Source: G039029935 sp039029935
GTDB lineage: Bacteria > Chloroflexota > Anaerolineae > Caldilineales > Caldilineaceae
Assembly: GCA_039029935.1 (NCBI GenBank)
Contig: JBCCFC010000029.1
Coordinates: 1 to 23,149, forward strand
DNA length: 23,149 nucleotides
Direction: 5' to 3'
The translations under genes and the position numbers were made by a program. Shown here one piece after another: positions 6,375-15,098 of this stretch. Numbering within the stretch: the stretch's first letter is position 1; the number at the start of each line of letters is the position of its first letter. The notes beneath the pieces were generated by a model. It saw nothing but the letters and a program-made list of their open reading frames with translations, was not told the DNA's origin and did not search any database.

Positions 6375-6710
6375 CTATGCAAAATGCACCCATCCCGCAA
6401 TCATAGCGATGTGGACCACTTGATCGGTCCAGATACGGGTATGGAGTACAGTAGGCCCCTCGACAGATTGTTGGATGTGCTTTTGCCACCACAGGAGTGC
6501 CACGCGACAATCGACCAGCATATGGAGAAACCCAAGCACCAGTCCAGCCTGCCAACCCAACGCCAAGCCAAGCAAAAGTGCGTGGATCCCACCGTGGATC
6601 CACGCCGCCGGGTGCTTCAGGCTGACTTTGTTGATGACCATCCACGTGCTTTGTAGTGGAAAATCCGCAACCAGATGTGCGACCACGCCAAGTTCAAACG
6701 GTGTCAACAT
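6375..6710 (-). CDS. DUF3307-like small membrane protein
   Basis: This 111-residue protein has about three or four hydrophobic segments. It shows the DUF3307 pattern: AHLVADFPLQSTWMVINK near the start, then HGGIHALLLGLALG, an HMLVD motif at about 63-67, and a late DQVVH motif at about 96-100. The conserved His and Asp residues suggest a metal-dependent or structural site, but no function is established for the family. Its ATG lies one base past the TGA stop of the patatin gene, which implies translational coupling and a shared operon with the patatin and cyclase genes. It meets the monooxygenase remnant tail-to-tail with 15 bp between. Confidence 0.75.
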   Translation of the reverse strand: MLTPFELGVVAHLVADFPLQSTWMVINKVSLKHPAAWIHGGIHALLLGLALGWQAGLVLGFLHMLVDCRVALLWWQKHIQQSVEGPTVLHTRIWTDQVVHIAMIAGWVHFA

Positions 6711-6711
6711 A

Positions 6712-8604
6712 TCAATCGGACCCCTCTACCTCAGCCATAGACCTTTCTGGCAAACCTTCCATGTATTGCCGACGCCACTGTGTGAGCGGCTCTAGTGCGG
6801 CCTCATACCCCGCATCAACAACAGGTCGATACTTACTAAAGTCAAGCATACCAACGCCTCTGATATGTGGGTAAAGAACCAATTGGGCCAAAGTCTCGCT
6901 TTCGCGGGCCAATTTATCACTGGCGACCATCGTCGTGCGAATAATCGTGCTAAAAATAGCTGGCGATGCGATGCGTCGTTGAAAGGGGTTGAACCGACTG
7001 ATCAGGACCTGCCACCCAGAAAGACTCACGTCAAAATCATATTTCCGTTCTTTTGTTCGCTTTGGGTTGAGGTTAACGGCGATGATATAGGGGCTACCAA
7101 TCTCTTCTGCCATCACATCAATGGGGAGGTTATTGAGGACGCCCCCATCAACAAGCATCTCACCCTCTTCGATGACGGGCGCATAGACACCAGGCAGAGC
7201 CGCCGAAGCACGGACTGCTCGCCATAACGGTCCTCGCCGATGAATCCGCTGTTCTGAACGCGTGAGATTGGTGGAAACACAAAAACAAGGAAGCCAGAGG
7301 TCTTCCATTTGGGTATCTCTGAAGAAGTTCTGACACGTTTGGGTGAGTTTTTTCGAGCGCATCAGGGATGTAATCGGCAATGTGTAGTCAACCATTGAGG
7401 CGGCATTGACACGCTTCCCCATCTTTTCGACAATTAAGTCGTAGGAGTCTCCACAGGCAATGAGTCCCGCAGCCATCGAACCTGCGCTGGTTCCACCGAC
7501 ACAATCAATCGGAATCCCCAATTCGACGATTGCGCGGTACACGCCAGCATGAGCGGCACCTTTTACACCGCCACCGCTGAAGACAAGACCGATGGCATTG
7601 CCAGATAAATGCCTCGCCAATCGCTGCATGTGGTCTTGATCTTGATCACGCACGTGATAATGGGTTTTGACAGTGCGCTTCTCCAGCCATGCGGCTGTCC
7701 CCGTGGGTCTTTGTGTATCGTGCGGGTGCCACAAGGCCAACATACGATAAAGATGGGGTGTCTGTTTCTGAATCGCTACTTCGACCTCACTCTGTTGTGA
7801 ATCGGCTGTGGAATCGACCACAATCAATACCTGATCAACATGATTCAGACACCGCTTTGTCCATTCATTCCACACCGCATCTGTTACGTAAATCAGATAG
7901 CGATATTGACCTTCTTGCCTGCCCATCCAAGCCGTTACAGATGGATGGACCGCATCTGAATTGGTTGCGTAGGCCACATCGGGTTGACCATACAGTTCAT
8001 CAAAGCGTTTGCTGTTCAAAACAAGGATTTCACCATCTTGCGGCCAGGCAGAAACGAGCTGTTCCATAAACGCATCTATGGATAAGGTTGGTGACGTGGG
8101 TACAATGGCGAGACACAGAGCCGAGTGTTTATGTGACTGTTTGGTTGAAAGAATACGTTGTTGGCGCTCAATGATGATTTTCATCACCGTGCGACCAAAC
8201 AACGGATAGGTCTGCAAAAGATGGTGGAAATCAGCGGATGATAGACACGCCAGATGACTTTCACGGACGGCTGTGGCGGTGGCTGATCTCGCCTCGTCCG
8301 TCAACAGGCTAAATTCACCAAGCGTCTCCCCCGCTGTCACCTCAACGACAGTGTTCTCATCCCCCTCATGGTTCAAGGCAGAGATACGTAGGCGACCGCT
8401 AATAACAATGAACATTCTGTCGCTAGACTCTCCTTGCTGAAAGAGTGTTTCGCCAGCCAGTAGCTCTTCCCACTGTGCATGCGCTTGAATTGCCTCCAGC
8501 ATGGCAGGGGCAGCATCCCCAAAACGGTCTTTCAACATATCATGCAATGTAGACTGTCGCCACTGTTGTGCAACTCCTTCTGGCGACTTTGCTTGATTGT
8601 TCAA
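6712..8604 (-). CDS. cNMP-binding domain-patatin phospholipase (NTE-like)
   Basis: This 630-residue protein has three parts. Residues 20-150 are a cyclic-nucleotide-binding domain with an intact phosphate-binding cassette: LGEFSLL at 95-101 gives the ribose-binding Glu97, and ARSATAT gives the phosphate-binding Arg106. Residues 160-330 match in style the middle region of neuropathy target esterase relatives. Residues 337-505 form the patatin lipase core: oxyanion loop SGGGVKG (343-349), nucleophile Ser373 in GTSAG, and Asp486 in DGG. The enzyme should hydrolyse phospholipids or lysophospholipids, probably in response to a cyclic nucleotide. It starts with TTG behind a perfect AGGAGG. It lies 55 bp downstream of a class III cyclase gene, the likely source of its ligand, and is coupled to the DUF3307-like gene. 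No signal peptide is seen, so it acts in the cytoplasm or on the inner membrane face. Confidence 0.9.
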   Translation of the reverse strand: MNNQAKSPEGVAQQWRQSTLHDMLKDRFGDAAPAMLEAIQAHAQWEELLAGETLFQQGESSDRMFIVISGRLRISALNHEGDENTVVEVTAGETLGEFSLLTDEARSATATAVRESHLACLSSADFHHLLQTYPLFGRTVMKIIIERQQRILSTKQSHKHSALCLAIVPTSPTLSIDAFMEQLVSAWPQDGEILVLNSKRFDELYGQPDVAYATNSDAVHPSVTAWMGRQEGQYRYLIYVTDAVWNEWTKRCLNHVDQVLIVVDSTADSQQSEVEVAIQKQTPHLYRMLALWHPHDTQRPTGTAAWLEKRTVKTHYHVRDQDQDHMQRLARHLSGNAIGLVFSGGGVKGAAHAGVYRAIVELGIPIDCVGGTSAGSMAAGLIACGDSYDLIVEKMGKRVNAASMVDYTLPITSLMRSKKLTQTCQNFFRDTQMEDLWLPCFCVSTNLTRSEQRIHRRGPLWRAVRASAALPGVYAPVIEEGEMLVDGGVLNNLPIDVMAEEIGSPYIIAVNLNPKRTKERKYDFDVSLSGWQVLISRFNPFQRRIASPAIFSTIIRTTMVASDKLARESETLAQLVLYPHIRGVGMLDFSKYRPVVDAGYEAALEPLTQWRRQYMEGLPERSMAEVEGSD

Positions 8605-8610
8605 CTTTGC

Positions 8611-8616
8611 CCTCCT
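8611..8616 (-). promoter_or_regulatory. Perfect Shine-Dalgarno before the patatin TTG start
   Basis: On the minus strand AGGAGG lies 6 bases before TTG (8602-8604). It decides the start and implies strong translation despite the rare start codon. Confidence 0.85.
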
Positions 8617-8659
8617 TAAATGTGTTGTGACGTATTTTGGTGCAGAATGCTTATGTTGG

Positions 8660-11600
8660 TCAATTCGATGAACACAAGGGAATTTTACCTGATAGCTGGT
8701 GATTTTTGAAGGCGGCTATAATCGCACGATGCCAAGAGACGTTTTCTAGGAAAGATTGCCGAGTGGTTTCATCATGCAATTTATGTGCCTGTTCTTGGAG
8801 GTCGTAGTATGCTTGCTGTAAGAAGCGAACTGATTGTGCGGATGGACCAGATGAGTCAATTTCCTGTGTTTGCAGAATCTGATAACATATCCAACGTATC
8901 TGCAATGGAAACTCAGCACCAATAAAGTTGCCGTTCTTTTTCCAGTAGGCGTAGACCTCGGTGATGGCCTCTTGCGCCTTGGCGAAGTCCCTGCGCTGGA
9001 AGTATAGCTCGGCTAAGACGGACTGTGACTCAGCAAGCAAAGCCTCATGACCCAACTCCCTTCGCTGGATGATGGCCTTTCGCACATGGGTCTCGGCGAC
9101 TTCATGCGCCCCTAAATATCCCGCAACTTGCCCCAGGCGAGTGAGACAATACGCCTGCCAATATCCACTTCCTGCCTCCTCTGCCATGACGTTGGCGTTT
9201 TCTAGTCTTATGCGCGCAGCTTCATAATTTCCTTGACTTATATCGACAAAGGCTAAACCATATAGTGCCAAGAGTTCGTCTTCTAAATCGCCAACTTCTC
9301 TAGACGTTTGTAGGCTTACCAAAAAGTGGTGGTGCGCCTTTTCATCCTTTCCAAGTATATTGCTCAACATACCAAGATTATAATGCATATTGGCCTCGCC
9401 CGATTTATGACCGACCTCCTGAGCAATAAAGAGACTTTCATGATACAGTTGTTGTGCGCGTTCATAGTGGGCGGATGTTAATGCGACATTCCCCAAATTG
9501 TTTAGCGCAATCTCTTCGCCATATCGGTCCCCAATCTCTTGCATAATGGCGAGGCTACGTTCGTACAGTTGTTGTGCTTTTTCATGGTCCCCTTGATCAA
9601 AGGCTAACGCAGCGAGACAATTCAACGAATGGCCTTCCCCAGGTCGATCCGCACTTTCCTGTGTAATTGCGAGACTTCTGTCATAGTATTGTTGCGCCTC
9701 TTCATAGTCACCCTGGTCGCTGACGGCCATGCCCCAAGCACGAAGCACCAACGATTCGGTATCCATTTTTTTTGCACGCCGAGCAAGATGTAACGCTTTC
9801 CGATAATGTTCTTGTGTGGAATCGTCTACACGTAGCCAATAGAGGGCATAGCCCCAATCGAATTGGGCACTGGCTTCCAACCCGATGTCACCTGCCGCTT
9901 GTGCATAGGCAATCGCCTGTTCAGCCAACGTCTGTGCCAAGGGATAATCACTCATTTTCATGGCAAGAGACGCCTGCCGTTGTGCGACCTCAGACCGTTC
10001 GGCAGGGTTTTGACGACGCTCGGCCAAGGTCGACAGCACGTCTAAGTCTCTGGTTTGAGCGTCCCTCTGCCCCAATCGATCATAGACCTTTTCGCGCCCC
10101 AGCAGTAGCTCATAGTGCAACGTCATCTCTTCTGGTGCTATCAATGCGAGTGCCTTGTCAAATAAATCAAGTGCTGTGTCGTTCTCGTAGCTCCCTGCAA
10201 TCTTTTCTGCGGCATTCTTGAGCCATACGATGGCAGATTCCCTCATATCGGTTAATCCCTGTTGATAGGCAAATTCATAGTGTAGGGCAATCTCGTATGC
10301 ATAGTCATAACGCTTTTCACTTGTGGGTTCCCCTTGAAGATATTCCATGACTTGGGCTGCCATGCAATGAAGGATCCGTCGCTGCGCTCTGAGCTGCATG
10401 TCATAGGCGGCATCGCGCAGGAGGCTATGCTTAAAGAGATAGCGGGGCTGGGTCAGCATCGTCCAAATCGCTTCCTGTTCTGCAGTTGCTAACTTGATAG
10501 GCAAGGTTTCATCGTCCTGCAATATACGGGTTAATATCTGCGCCTCAAACTCGCGCCCCAAAATCGCAGCAGTCTGCACCACACGCTTGATTTCGCTGGT
10601 CAGTTGATCCAACCTTGCGGTAAAGATGGTACGCACATCCGTGGGCAAGGTGGTCCCAAGCGTCTCACCCACCAACACCCATTGACCACCCTGCTCTTCG
10701 ATCTCGCCCTTTCCTTGCAGGTAACGCACAATCTGTTCGGCAAAGAAGGGGTTCCCTTCAGCCCGGTTTTGTAAGAGGATCGCCAATGCATCATGGATGG
10801 GTGCGCCGAGTATGCTTTGTGCAAGTTGTGTTAGATCAACTGCACTCATCAACGCTAAATTGATGGTTTCATATTGAATCTCGCCAAGAAGCGGTTTGTT
10901 GCCAGCGGTGAGGTGTGTAGCCGAGCGTGTAGTCGGACGCGCTGTGGCAAGAATCGCCAGAGGGTAGCCATCGACTTGATAGACAAGCCGTTCCATCATA
11001 CGCATTGATTCGCTGTCCAACCAGTGAATATCTTCGAGATTAAAGAGTAAGGGCTGACGTAGGCTTTCTGCAAGGATAAGACTTTTGAGCGCGGTGATGG
11101 TCCATTCATATCGTCCTGCGCCTTCGAGGTTTTCATAAGGTGAATTCTCCCAGTGCAAACCGACTAATGCACCGAGAAAAGAGCGGCCATAGGTTAAATT
11201 TTTGATGAGGGGCTGGGTCAGTGTGGCGGAATCGCTCTCTAAGAAAACAATCAGTTGGTCGAGTTGACGTGCAAAGTGATGCTTGTTACGCACATCATCA
11301 TAGGTAGACGATTGCTCGAAGTAGTTGCGGAGCCAATAACGAAAGGGGTTGAAGGGCGAGCGCACGGTCTGGTCCGTCTGGGTGACGATATATTGACACG
11401 CTTCAGCCTTTGCACTGGTAAGAAATTCTGTGACCAAACGACTTTTACCCAGTCCTGCTTCCCCTTCCACCACCAGCACACCCGCAAAACGTTTTTCCCG
11501 TTGTGCATCCAGCAAGGGGTCAATAAATGCCTCTAATTGTGCCAGCTCCCTCTGGCGTCCAATCATTTTGCCCTCATAAAAATCGGCGAGATCGACCTCT

Positions 11601-12895
11601 TGCTGTCCCACGAGGCTGTATGTTGGTTGTGGTTTGGCAAATCCTTTGAATTCGTATTCACCTTCCTTGGCGATGACAAACTGTTTGCCAGCGTACTGAA
11701 CGACTTGCTCATCCAGCCAGACTGATCCCCAAGGTGCTTTGACCATGAGCCGTGCGGCATGACCCACCCCACCGCCATACGCTGTATACTCCCCCCGTCG
11801 TGCCGACCCCGCCAGACCCGCATACATAAAGCGATAGGTGACGCCAGCCTTATAGACACTGGGTGCAACATCCTCCAACTTGTGCATAAAGCGAAGGGCA
11901 TTATCAATATCATTCTCATAGCTGGTGGGCATCCCCCAAAAGAGCAGTAGATTGGCACCTTTGTCGCCAAAATCGACGCGCGCCAAGAAACCACCATAGT
12001 CGGCCTGCAATCCAAAAACAGTCTGTATAAAACGCGCAAGGTCGTCTGCGGTGTCGATGTCGCGCAGATTGACAAAGACGCTGACCACCTGCCGAAACTC
12101 GCCTCGACTCTCTTTCGCTAAAAGTGCTTGGGGAATAAAGGTTTCTTGTCCAGGATAGACCTCTGGTGCAGGTAGGCTCTGCGCGTCCACTAGTTGCCCT
12201 GTGATTTCTCCAACACGCACATGTGCGTCATCCACTGGCGAAGCATCGATATGATCTCTGAGCATCTTATGAACGTCAACCGTCAGAATCATATCCCCGG
12301 GGTGGGCATGGTGTTCGGCTCCTGCAGCACCGTCTATCGCCGGGCCACGAAAATAGTAGGCGGATTGGGTTTCAGCGTGTGAGTCATCGCTTGGTGAGAG
12401 AATGCCCCACGCCACTGCACCAGCGGCCAACCCTAGTTTGACGTCAAAGCGAAACTGACCATACGATGTCACTTGGATTGGGTTCGTCGCCACGTATTGC
12501 TGAATCGTAACGGCTGCCGCCAGTGCCTGATGATAGGGGCCGGCTGTTCTGTCATGATTATCTCCATCATGATTATCTCCATCATGATTGTTGCAATCAT
12601 CTCTCTTGGTGCTATGCTCAGAGAGCGGAAAGAGGGCGGTGAATGCATCTCCTGCAAAGGTGGTGATAAAGCCCCCATGCGCATAAATACTCTCCACCAA
12701 GGGGTCAAAGATAGACAACATAATATCGGCCATTGCTTCGGCGGCCTCGCTGCCATGGGTAGCCAGTGTATTGGTGACAGTGCTAAAACCAGAGATGTCG
12801 ATAAACAGTGCAACAGCAGAGAAATAACCAGACGTTTTGCCCACACACTGTTGCTCTAAAATAAAGGATGGTATCAAGTTTGTTAAACTATTCAT
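8660..12895 (-). CDS. Soluble-adenylyl-cyclase-like cyclase/ATPase/TPR protein
   Basis: This protein has 1411 residues from the ATG (a TTG six codons upstream, at 12913, is the alternative; neither has a strong ribosome site). Domain 1 (about 25-225) is a class III cyclase half with both metal Asp: D33 in FIDISGF and D83 in FAGDAF. Domain 2 (about 268-430) is a second half that lacks the first metal Asp (N276) but has GDKGANLLLFWG and an HAARL motif with Arg382, a candidate for the catalytic Arg. Its usual adenine-site Lys appears as Arg and the catalytic Asn as Gly. Then come a STAND/AAA ATPase with Walker A GEAGLGKS (478-485) and Walker B LLFNLED (D622), and TPR repeats at about 980-1325. 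This is the order seen in mammalian soluble adenylyl cyclase (ADCY10). It is the first gene of an operon with the cNMP-binding patatin. Confidence 0.88.
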   Translation of the reverse strand: MNSLTNLIPSFILEQQCVGKTSGYFSAVALFIDISGFSTVTNTLATHGSEAAEAMADIMLSIFDPLVESIYAHGGFITTFAGDAFTALFPLSEHSTKRDDCNNHDGDNHDGDNHDRTAGPYHQALAAAVTIQQYVATNPIQVTSYGQFRFDVKLGLAAGAVAWGILSPSDDSHAETQSAYYFRGPAIDGAAGAEHHAHPGDMILTVDVHKMLRDHIDASPVDDAHVRVGEITGQLVDAQSLPAPEVYPGQETFIPQALLAKESRGEFRQVVSVFVNLRDIDTADDLARFIQTVFGLQADYGGFLARVDFGDKGANLLLFWGMPTSYENDIDNALRFMHKLEDVAPSVYKAGVTYRFMYAGLAGSARRGEYTAYGGGVGHAARLMVKAPWGSVWLDEQVVQYAGKQFVIAKEGEYEFKGFAKPQPTYSLVGQQEVDLADFYEGKMIGRQRELAQLEAFIDPLLDAQREKRFAGVLVVEGEAGLGKSRLVTEFLTSAKAEACQYIVTQTDQTVRSPFNPFRYWLRNYFEQSSTYDDVRNKHHFARQLDQLIVFLESDSATLTQPLIKNLTYGRSFLGALVGLHWENSPYENLEGAGRYEWTITALKSLILAESLRQPLLFNLEDIHWLDSESMRMMERLVYQVDGYPLAILATARPTTRSATHLTAGNKPLLGEIQYETINLALMSAVDLTQLAQSILGAPIHDALAILLQNRAEGNPFFAEQIVRYLQGKGEIEEQGGQWVLVGETLGTTLPTDVRTIFTARLDQLTSEIKRVVQTAAILGREFEAQILTRILQDDETLPIKLATAEQEAIWTMLTQPRYLFKHSLLRDAAYDMQLRAQRRILHCMAAQVMEYLQGEPTSEKRYDYAYEIALHYEFAYQQGLTDMRESAIVWLKNAAEKIAGSYENDTALDLFDKALALIAPEEMTLHYELLLGREKVYDRLGQRDAQTRDLDVLSTLAERRQNPAERSEVAQRQASLAMKMSDYPLAQTLAEQAIAYAQAAGDIGLEASAQFDWGYALYWLRVDDSTQEHYRKALHLARRAKKMDTESLVLRAWGMAVSDQGDYEEAQQYYDRSLAITQESADRPGEGHSLNCLAALAFDQGDHEKAQQLYERSLAIMQEIGDRYGEEIALNNLGNVALTSAHYERAQQLYHESLFIAQEVGHKSGEANMHYNLGMLSNILGKDEKAHHHFLVSLQTSREVGDLEDELLALYGLAFVDISQGNYEAARIRLENANVMAEEAGSGYWQAYCLTRLGQVAGYLGAHEVAETHVRKAIIQRRELGHEALLAESQSVLAELYFQRRDFAKAQEAITEVYAYWKKNGNFIGAEFPLQIRWICYQILQTQEIDSSGPSAQSVRFLQQAYYDLQEQAHKLHDETTRQSFLENVSWHRAIIAAFKNHQLSGKIPLCSSN
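12553..12597. repeat. 15-bp tandem repeat inside the cyclase domain
   Basis: Two identical 15-bp units, CATGATTATCTCCAT (12553-12567 and 12568-12582), are followed by a third diverged one (12583-12597). They encode a His/Asp/Asn/Gly-rich run (NHDGDNHDGDNHD, about residues 103-115) in a loop after the metal-binding strand of cyclase domain 1. The period keeps the frame. Confidence 0.85.
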
Positions 12896-13185
12896 AAGCT
12901 CGACTTTGTACAAGTAGCATAGAAGCTATTTCTTCTTGTTATTTGATATTTATCTGTTCTGGAAAAGCGAAAAAGGAATTATCATAAAAAATCATTGAAT
13001 AGAACGTCACGGTAGCGGAGGTCAGGATGGCAAGGTATAGTGTAGAACAAGAAACATAGATGCGCAATTTTTATAAGAGCATGAATGAGAAAGACAAACG
13101 TAAGCATTTGAGATACACGTTTATTGGTGATATACTGAGTACCTCACTATCCTGTGTAGCGAGAGCGGCTATATTAATATACACA

Positions 13186-13286
13186 GACTCTGCTGAAAAA
13201 AGGTCAAACCGATACAAAAGTCCGACTTCTTACCAGTGGTAGCGAATAACAAATTCTATAGAAGTCGGACTTTTTTCAGTGGAGTC
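13186..13286. mobile_element. 101-bp MITE-like palindromic element, copy 2
   Basis: It starts with GACTCTGCTG and ends with CAGTGGAGTC, an imperfect terminal inverted repeat. The core stem AAAAGTCCGACTTCT (13216-13230) and its reverse complement (13260-13274) are identical to copy 1 and stand at the same offsets. The element is flanked on both sides by TACACA (13180-13185 and 13287-13292), which looks like a 6-bp target-site duplication. The core ends in six T on the plus strand, so it could also terminate transcription. No coding capacity. Confidence 0.8.
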
Positions 13287-13483
13287 TACACAATATTGAC
13301 GAAAGAAGGTCATTAGCGTGAATAAAATAAAACAACCTTTAAAACAGTTATTATCAACGAAACAAACAAAGAAAAATTTGCGTGTGCGCACAGGTATCCG
13401 CGCAGGTAAGGGTGAGTCCCCTCCTCCCACTTCGCATCCCTTTCTCAAAGGGGTAAAAACATTAAGATCGGCGAAATAAAAAA

Positions 13484-13512
13484 GCGTTCAGCGAATCAGC
13501 CATCAGCGTTCA
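13484..13512. repeat. Short heptamer repeat run
   Basis: GCGTTCA, GCGAATCA, GCCATCA and GCGTTCA follow one another (units of 7, 8, 7 and 7 bases). As with the array at 3691-3784, it lies just past the stop codon of a minus-strand gene, here the carboxylase beta subunit. Confidence 0.65.
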
Positions 13513-13517
13513 GCCAA

Positions 13518-15098
13518 TTAAAACATCGTCGGCCAATTCGCCATCAACCGTTCACTGCGCCCTTTCTCCCCATTAGCCCCTTGCGCACGACGCAACGCCT
13601 GAATGATCTCTCGTCGTGTATCCTGCGGTCGAATAATTTTATCCAGCAAAAAATGCCCTGCCGCATCCCAAGGCTCGCTGCCTCGGTTTAGCTCATCCAG
13701 ATACACTTGGCGCATCGTTTCCACCTGCGCTGGGTCTTCCTGTGCCAGCGCATGTAATTTACGCCCATAAGCCACGTTGACGGCCACTTCGGGGGCCATA
13801 AACGAGATATCCGCAATCGGCCACGCCATCAAAATATCATTGCCCATCTTGCCACCCGACATGTTGCAGTGCGCCATGCCATAGGACTTACGCACAACAA
13901 TGCTCACGCGTGGCACAGTGCTGCGGTGGAGGGCCTCAATCATGGTCATGATGCGCAGACCGATTTTGCCATCCTCAGCCTCCTTGCCAACCAGAAAGCC
14001 TGGGGTATCATGCAAAAAGAGTAGCGGAATGTGAAACGAATCGCAAAGCGCAATAAAGGCTGCGGCTTTTTCACACGCACCGGGTCCCATTGCGCCTGCG
14101 CGCACCAGTGGGTTATTGGCGAGGACACCGACAGAATGACCGTCAATGCGTGTCAGTGTAGTGATGAGACTGCCATCATAGTAGGGTCGCAATTCCAGCA
14201 CGCTATCTTCATCGGCGATGAGATGGATCAGGTCATGCATATCATATACTTGGCGTGGGTCTTCGGGGACAACGTCAAAGACAGCATCGAGCGAGGCATC
14301 GGCAGGGTCTTCACAGGAATAGACGGGTGGCAGTTCATCGGCTGAAGAAGGCAGATAGCTCAACACCTTGCGAATCAACCATAGGCATTCCTCTTCGTCC
14401 TCCGCAAAAAGGTCAACCAATCCGGTGTCGTAGGCGTGTAATTCCCACCCACCCAATTCATTGTCTGGCGTTTGCTCGCCAGTTGCAATCGTCAAAATCG
14501 ACGAGCCACCGACACACATGATTGTACCTTTGACCTGAATGACAACGTCGGAGACCTGCGCTGTCCATGTGGGGCCACCATAGCAGTTGCCCATGATGGC
14601 GGCAATAGCAGGAACGCGTCGATTGCGCGGCTTACCACCGACAGGATAGACCATGCTTGCCATGCCTGCCGACCCCATGATGTCGGGAACGCGTGCGCCG
14701 CCTGCATCACCCAAGTTGACTATGGGGATGCCCTTGTCGGCAGCATACTGTGCCAGCTTATGCGCCTTGCCTACACCGACACGCCCGCCTGCCCCCGCAA
14801 AAATCGTCGCATCATCTGCTGTCACCAACACCGTCCGTTGGTCGATTTCGCCATAGCCACAAATTTTACCATCCGCAGCCGAACGGTCTTTGGCCGCGGG
14901 TAAGTCACTGTGCGTCAATAGACCCATCTCGTTAAAGGTATTGTTATCGAGCAGCCTATCAATCCGCTCTCGCGCTGATAGCAGTCCTCTGGCATGTTGA
15001 CGCGACACCCGCGCCGCGCCCCCCATGCCCAGGGCCTTCTTCTCGCGCTCAGCCAGCGCATTCAGTCGGTAAAAGTCGTTTTTTGTTGTATTGCTCAT
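13518..15098 (-). CDS. Acyl-CoA carboxylase beta subunit (carboxyltransferase)
   Basis: This 526-residue protein has the two-part carboxyltransferase fold of the PccB/MccB family. The N-half holds ARERIDRLLD (about 42-51), the acyl-CoA-site loop GDAGGAR (about 129-135) and IMGNCYGG (about 167-174). The C-half holds GVLANNP and AGAMGPGACEKAA (about 322-345), then FLHDTPGFLVGKEAE with the second oxyanion-type Gly loop. It moves the carboxyl group from carboxybiotin to an acyl-CoA. Which one (propionyl, methylcrotonyl, acetyl or another) cannot be read safely; loops around 150-160 (YPVGGKPRNRR) are unlike standard PccB. Its ATG overlaps the stop of the alpha subunit by one base, so the two are made together. 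Confidence 0.9.
   Translation of the reverse strand: MSNTTKNDFYRLNALAEREKKALGMGGAARVSRQHARGLLSARERIDRLLDNNTFNEMGLLTHSDLPAAKDRSAADGKICGYGEIDQRTVLVTADDATIFAGAGGRVGVGKAHKLAQYAADKGIPIVNLGDAGGARVPDIMGSAGMASMVYPVGGKPRNRRVPAIAAIMGNCYGGPTWTAQVSDVVIQVKGTIMCVGGSSILTIATGEQTPDNELGGWELHAYDTGLVDLFAEDEEECLWLIRKVLSYLPSSADELPPVYSCEDPADASLDAVFDVVPEDPRQVYDMHDLIHLIADEDSVLELRPYYDGSLITTLTRIDGHSVGVLANNPLVRAGAMGPGACEKAAAFIALCDSFHIPLLFLHDTPGFLVGKEAEDGKIGLRIMTMIEALHRSTVPRVSIVVRKSYGMAHCNMSGGKMGNDILMAWPIADISFMAPEVAVNVAYGRKLHALAQEDPAQVETMRQVYLDELNRGSEPWDAAGHFLLDKIIRPQDTRREIIQALRRAQGANGEKGRSERLMANWPTMF

Larger units (their letters stand above)
12896..13517. other. Non-coding stretch with element copy 2 and a heptamer run
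   Basis: Between the cyclase start and the carboxylase beta end I find no credible gene. Contents: an upstream region that must hold the cyclase promoter (no convincing box pair), a TATATTAATATA palindrome (13170-13181) next to the second 101-bp element, a CCCTTT/AAAGGG mini-hairpin (13438-13452), and a heptamer run at the right end. A 60-codon frame at 13060-13242 runs into the element and looks accidental. Confidence 0.65.

Noticed and set aside
8660..12895. Classical Pycsar or CBASS system
   Set aside because: Pycsar cyclases are small single-domain proteins and CBASS uses CD-NTases. Neither is present, so only the circuit logic is similar.
13060..13242. 60-codon plus-strand frame before element copy 2
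   Set aside because: It has no ribosome site and resembles no family, and its last third is the palindromic element.
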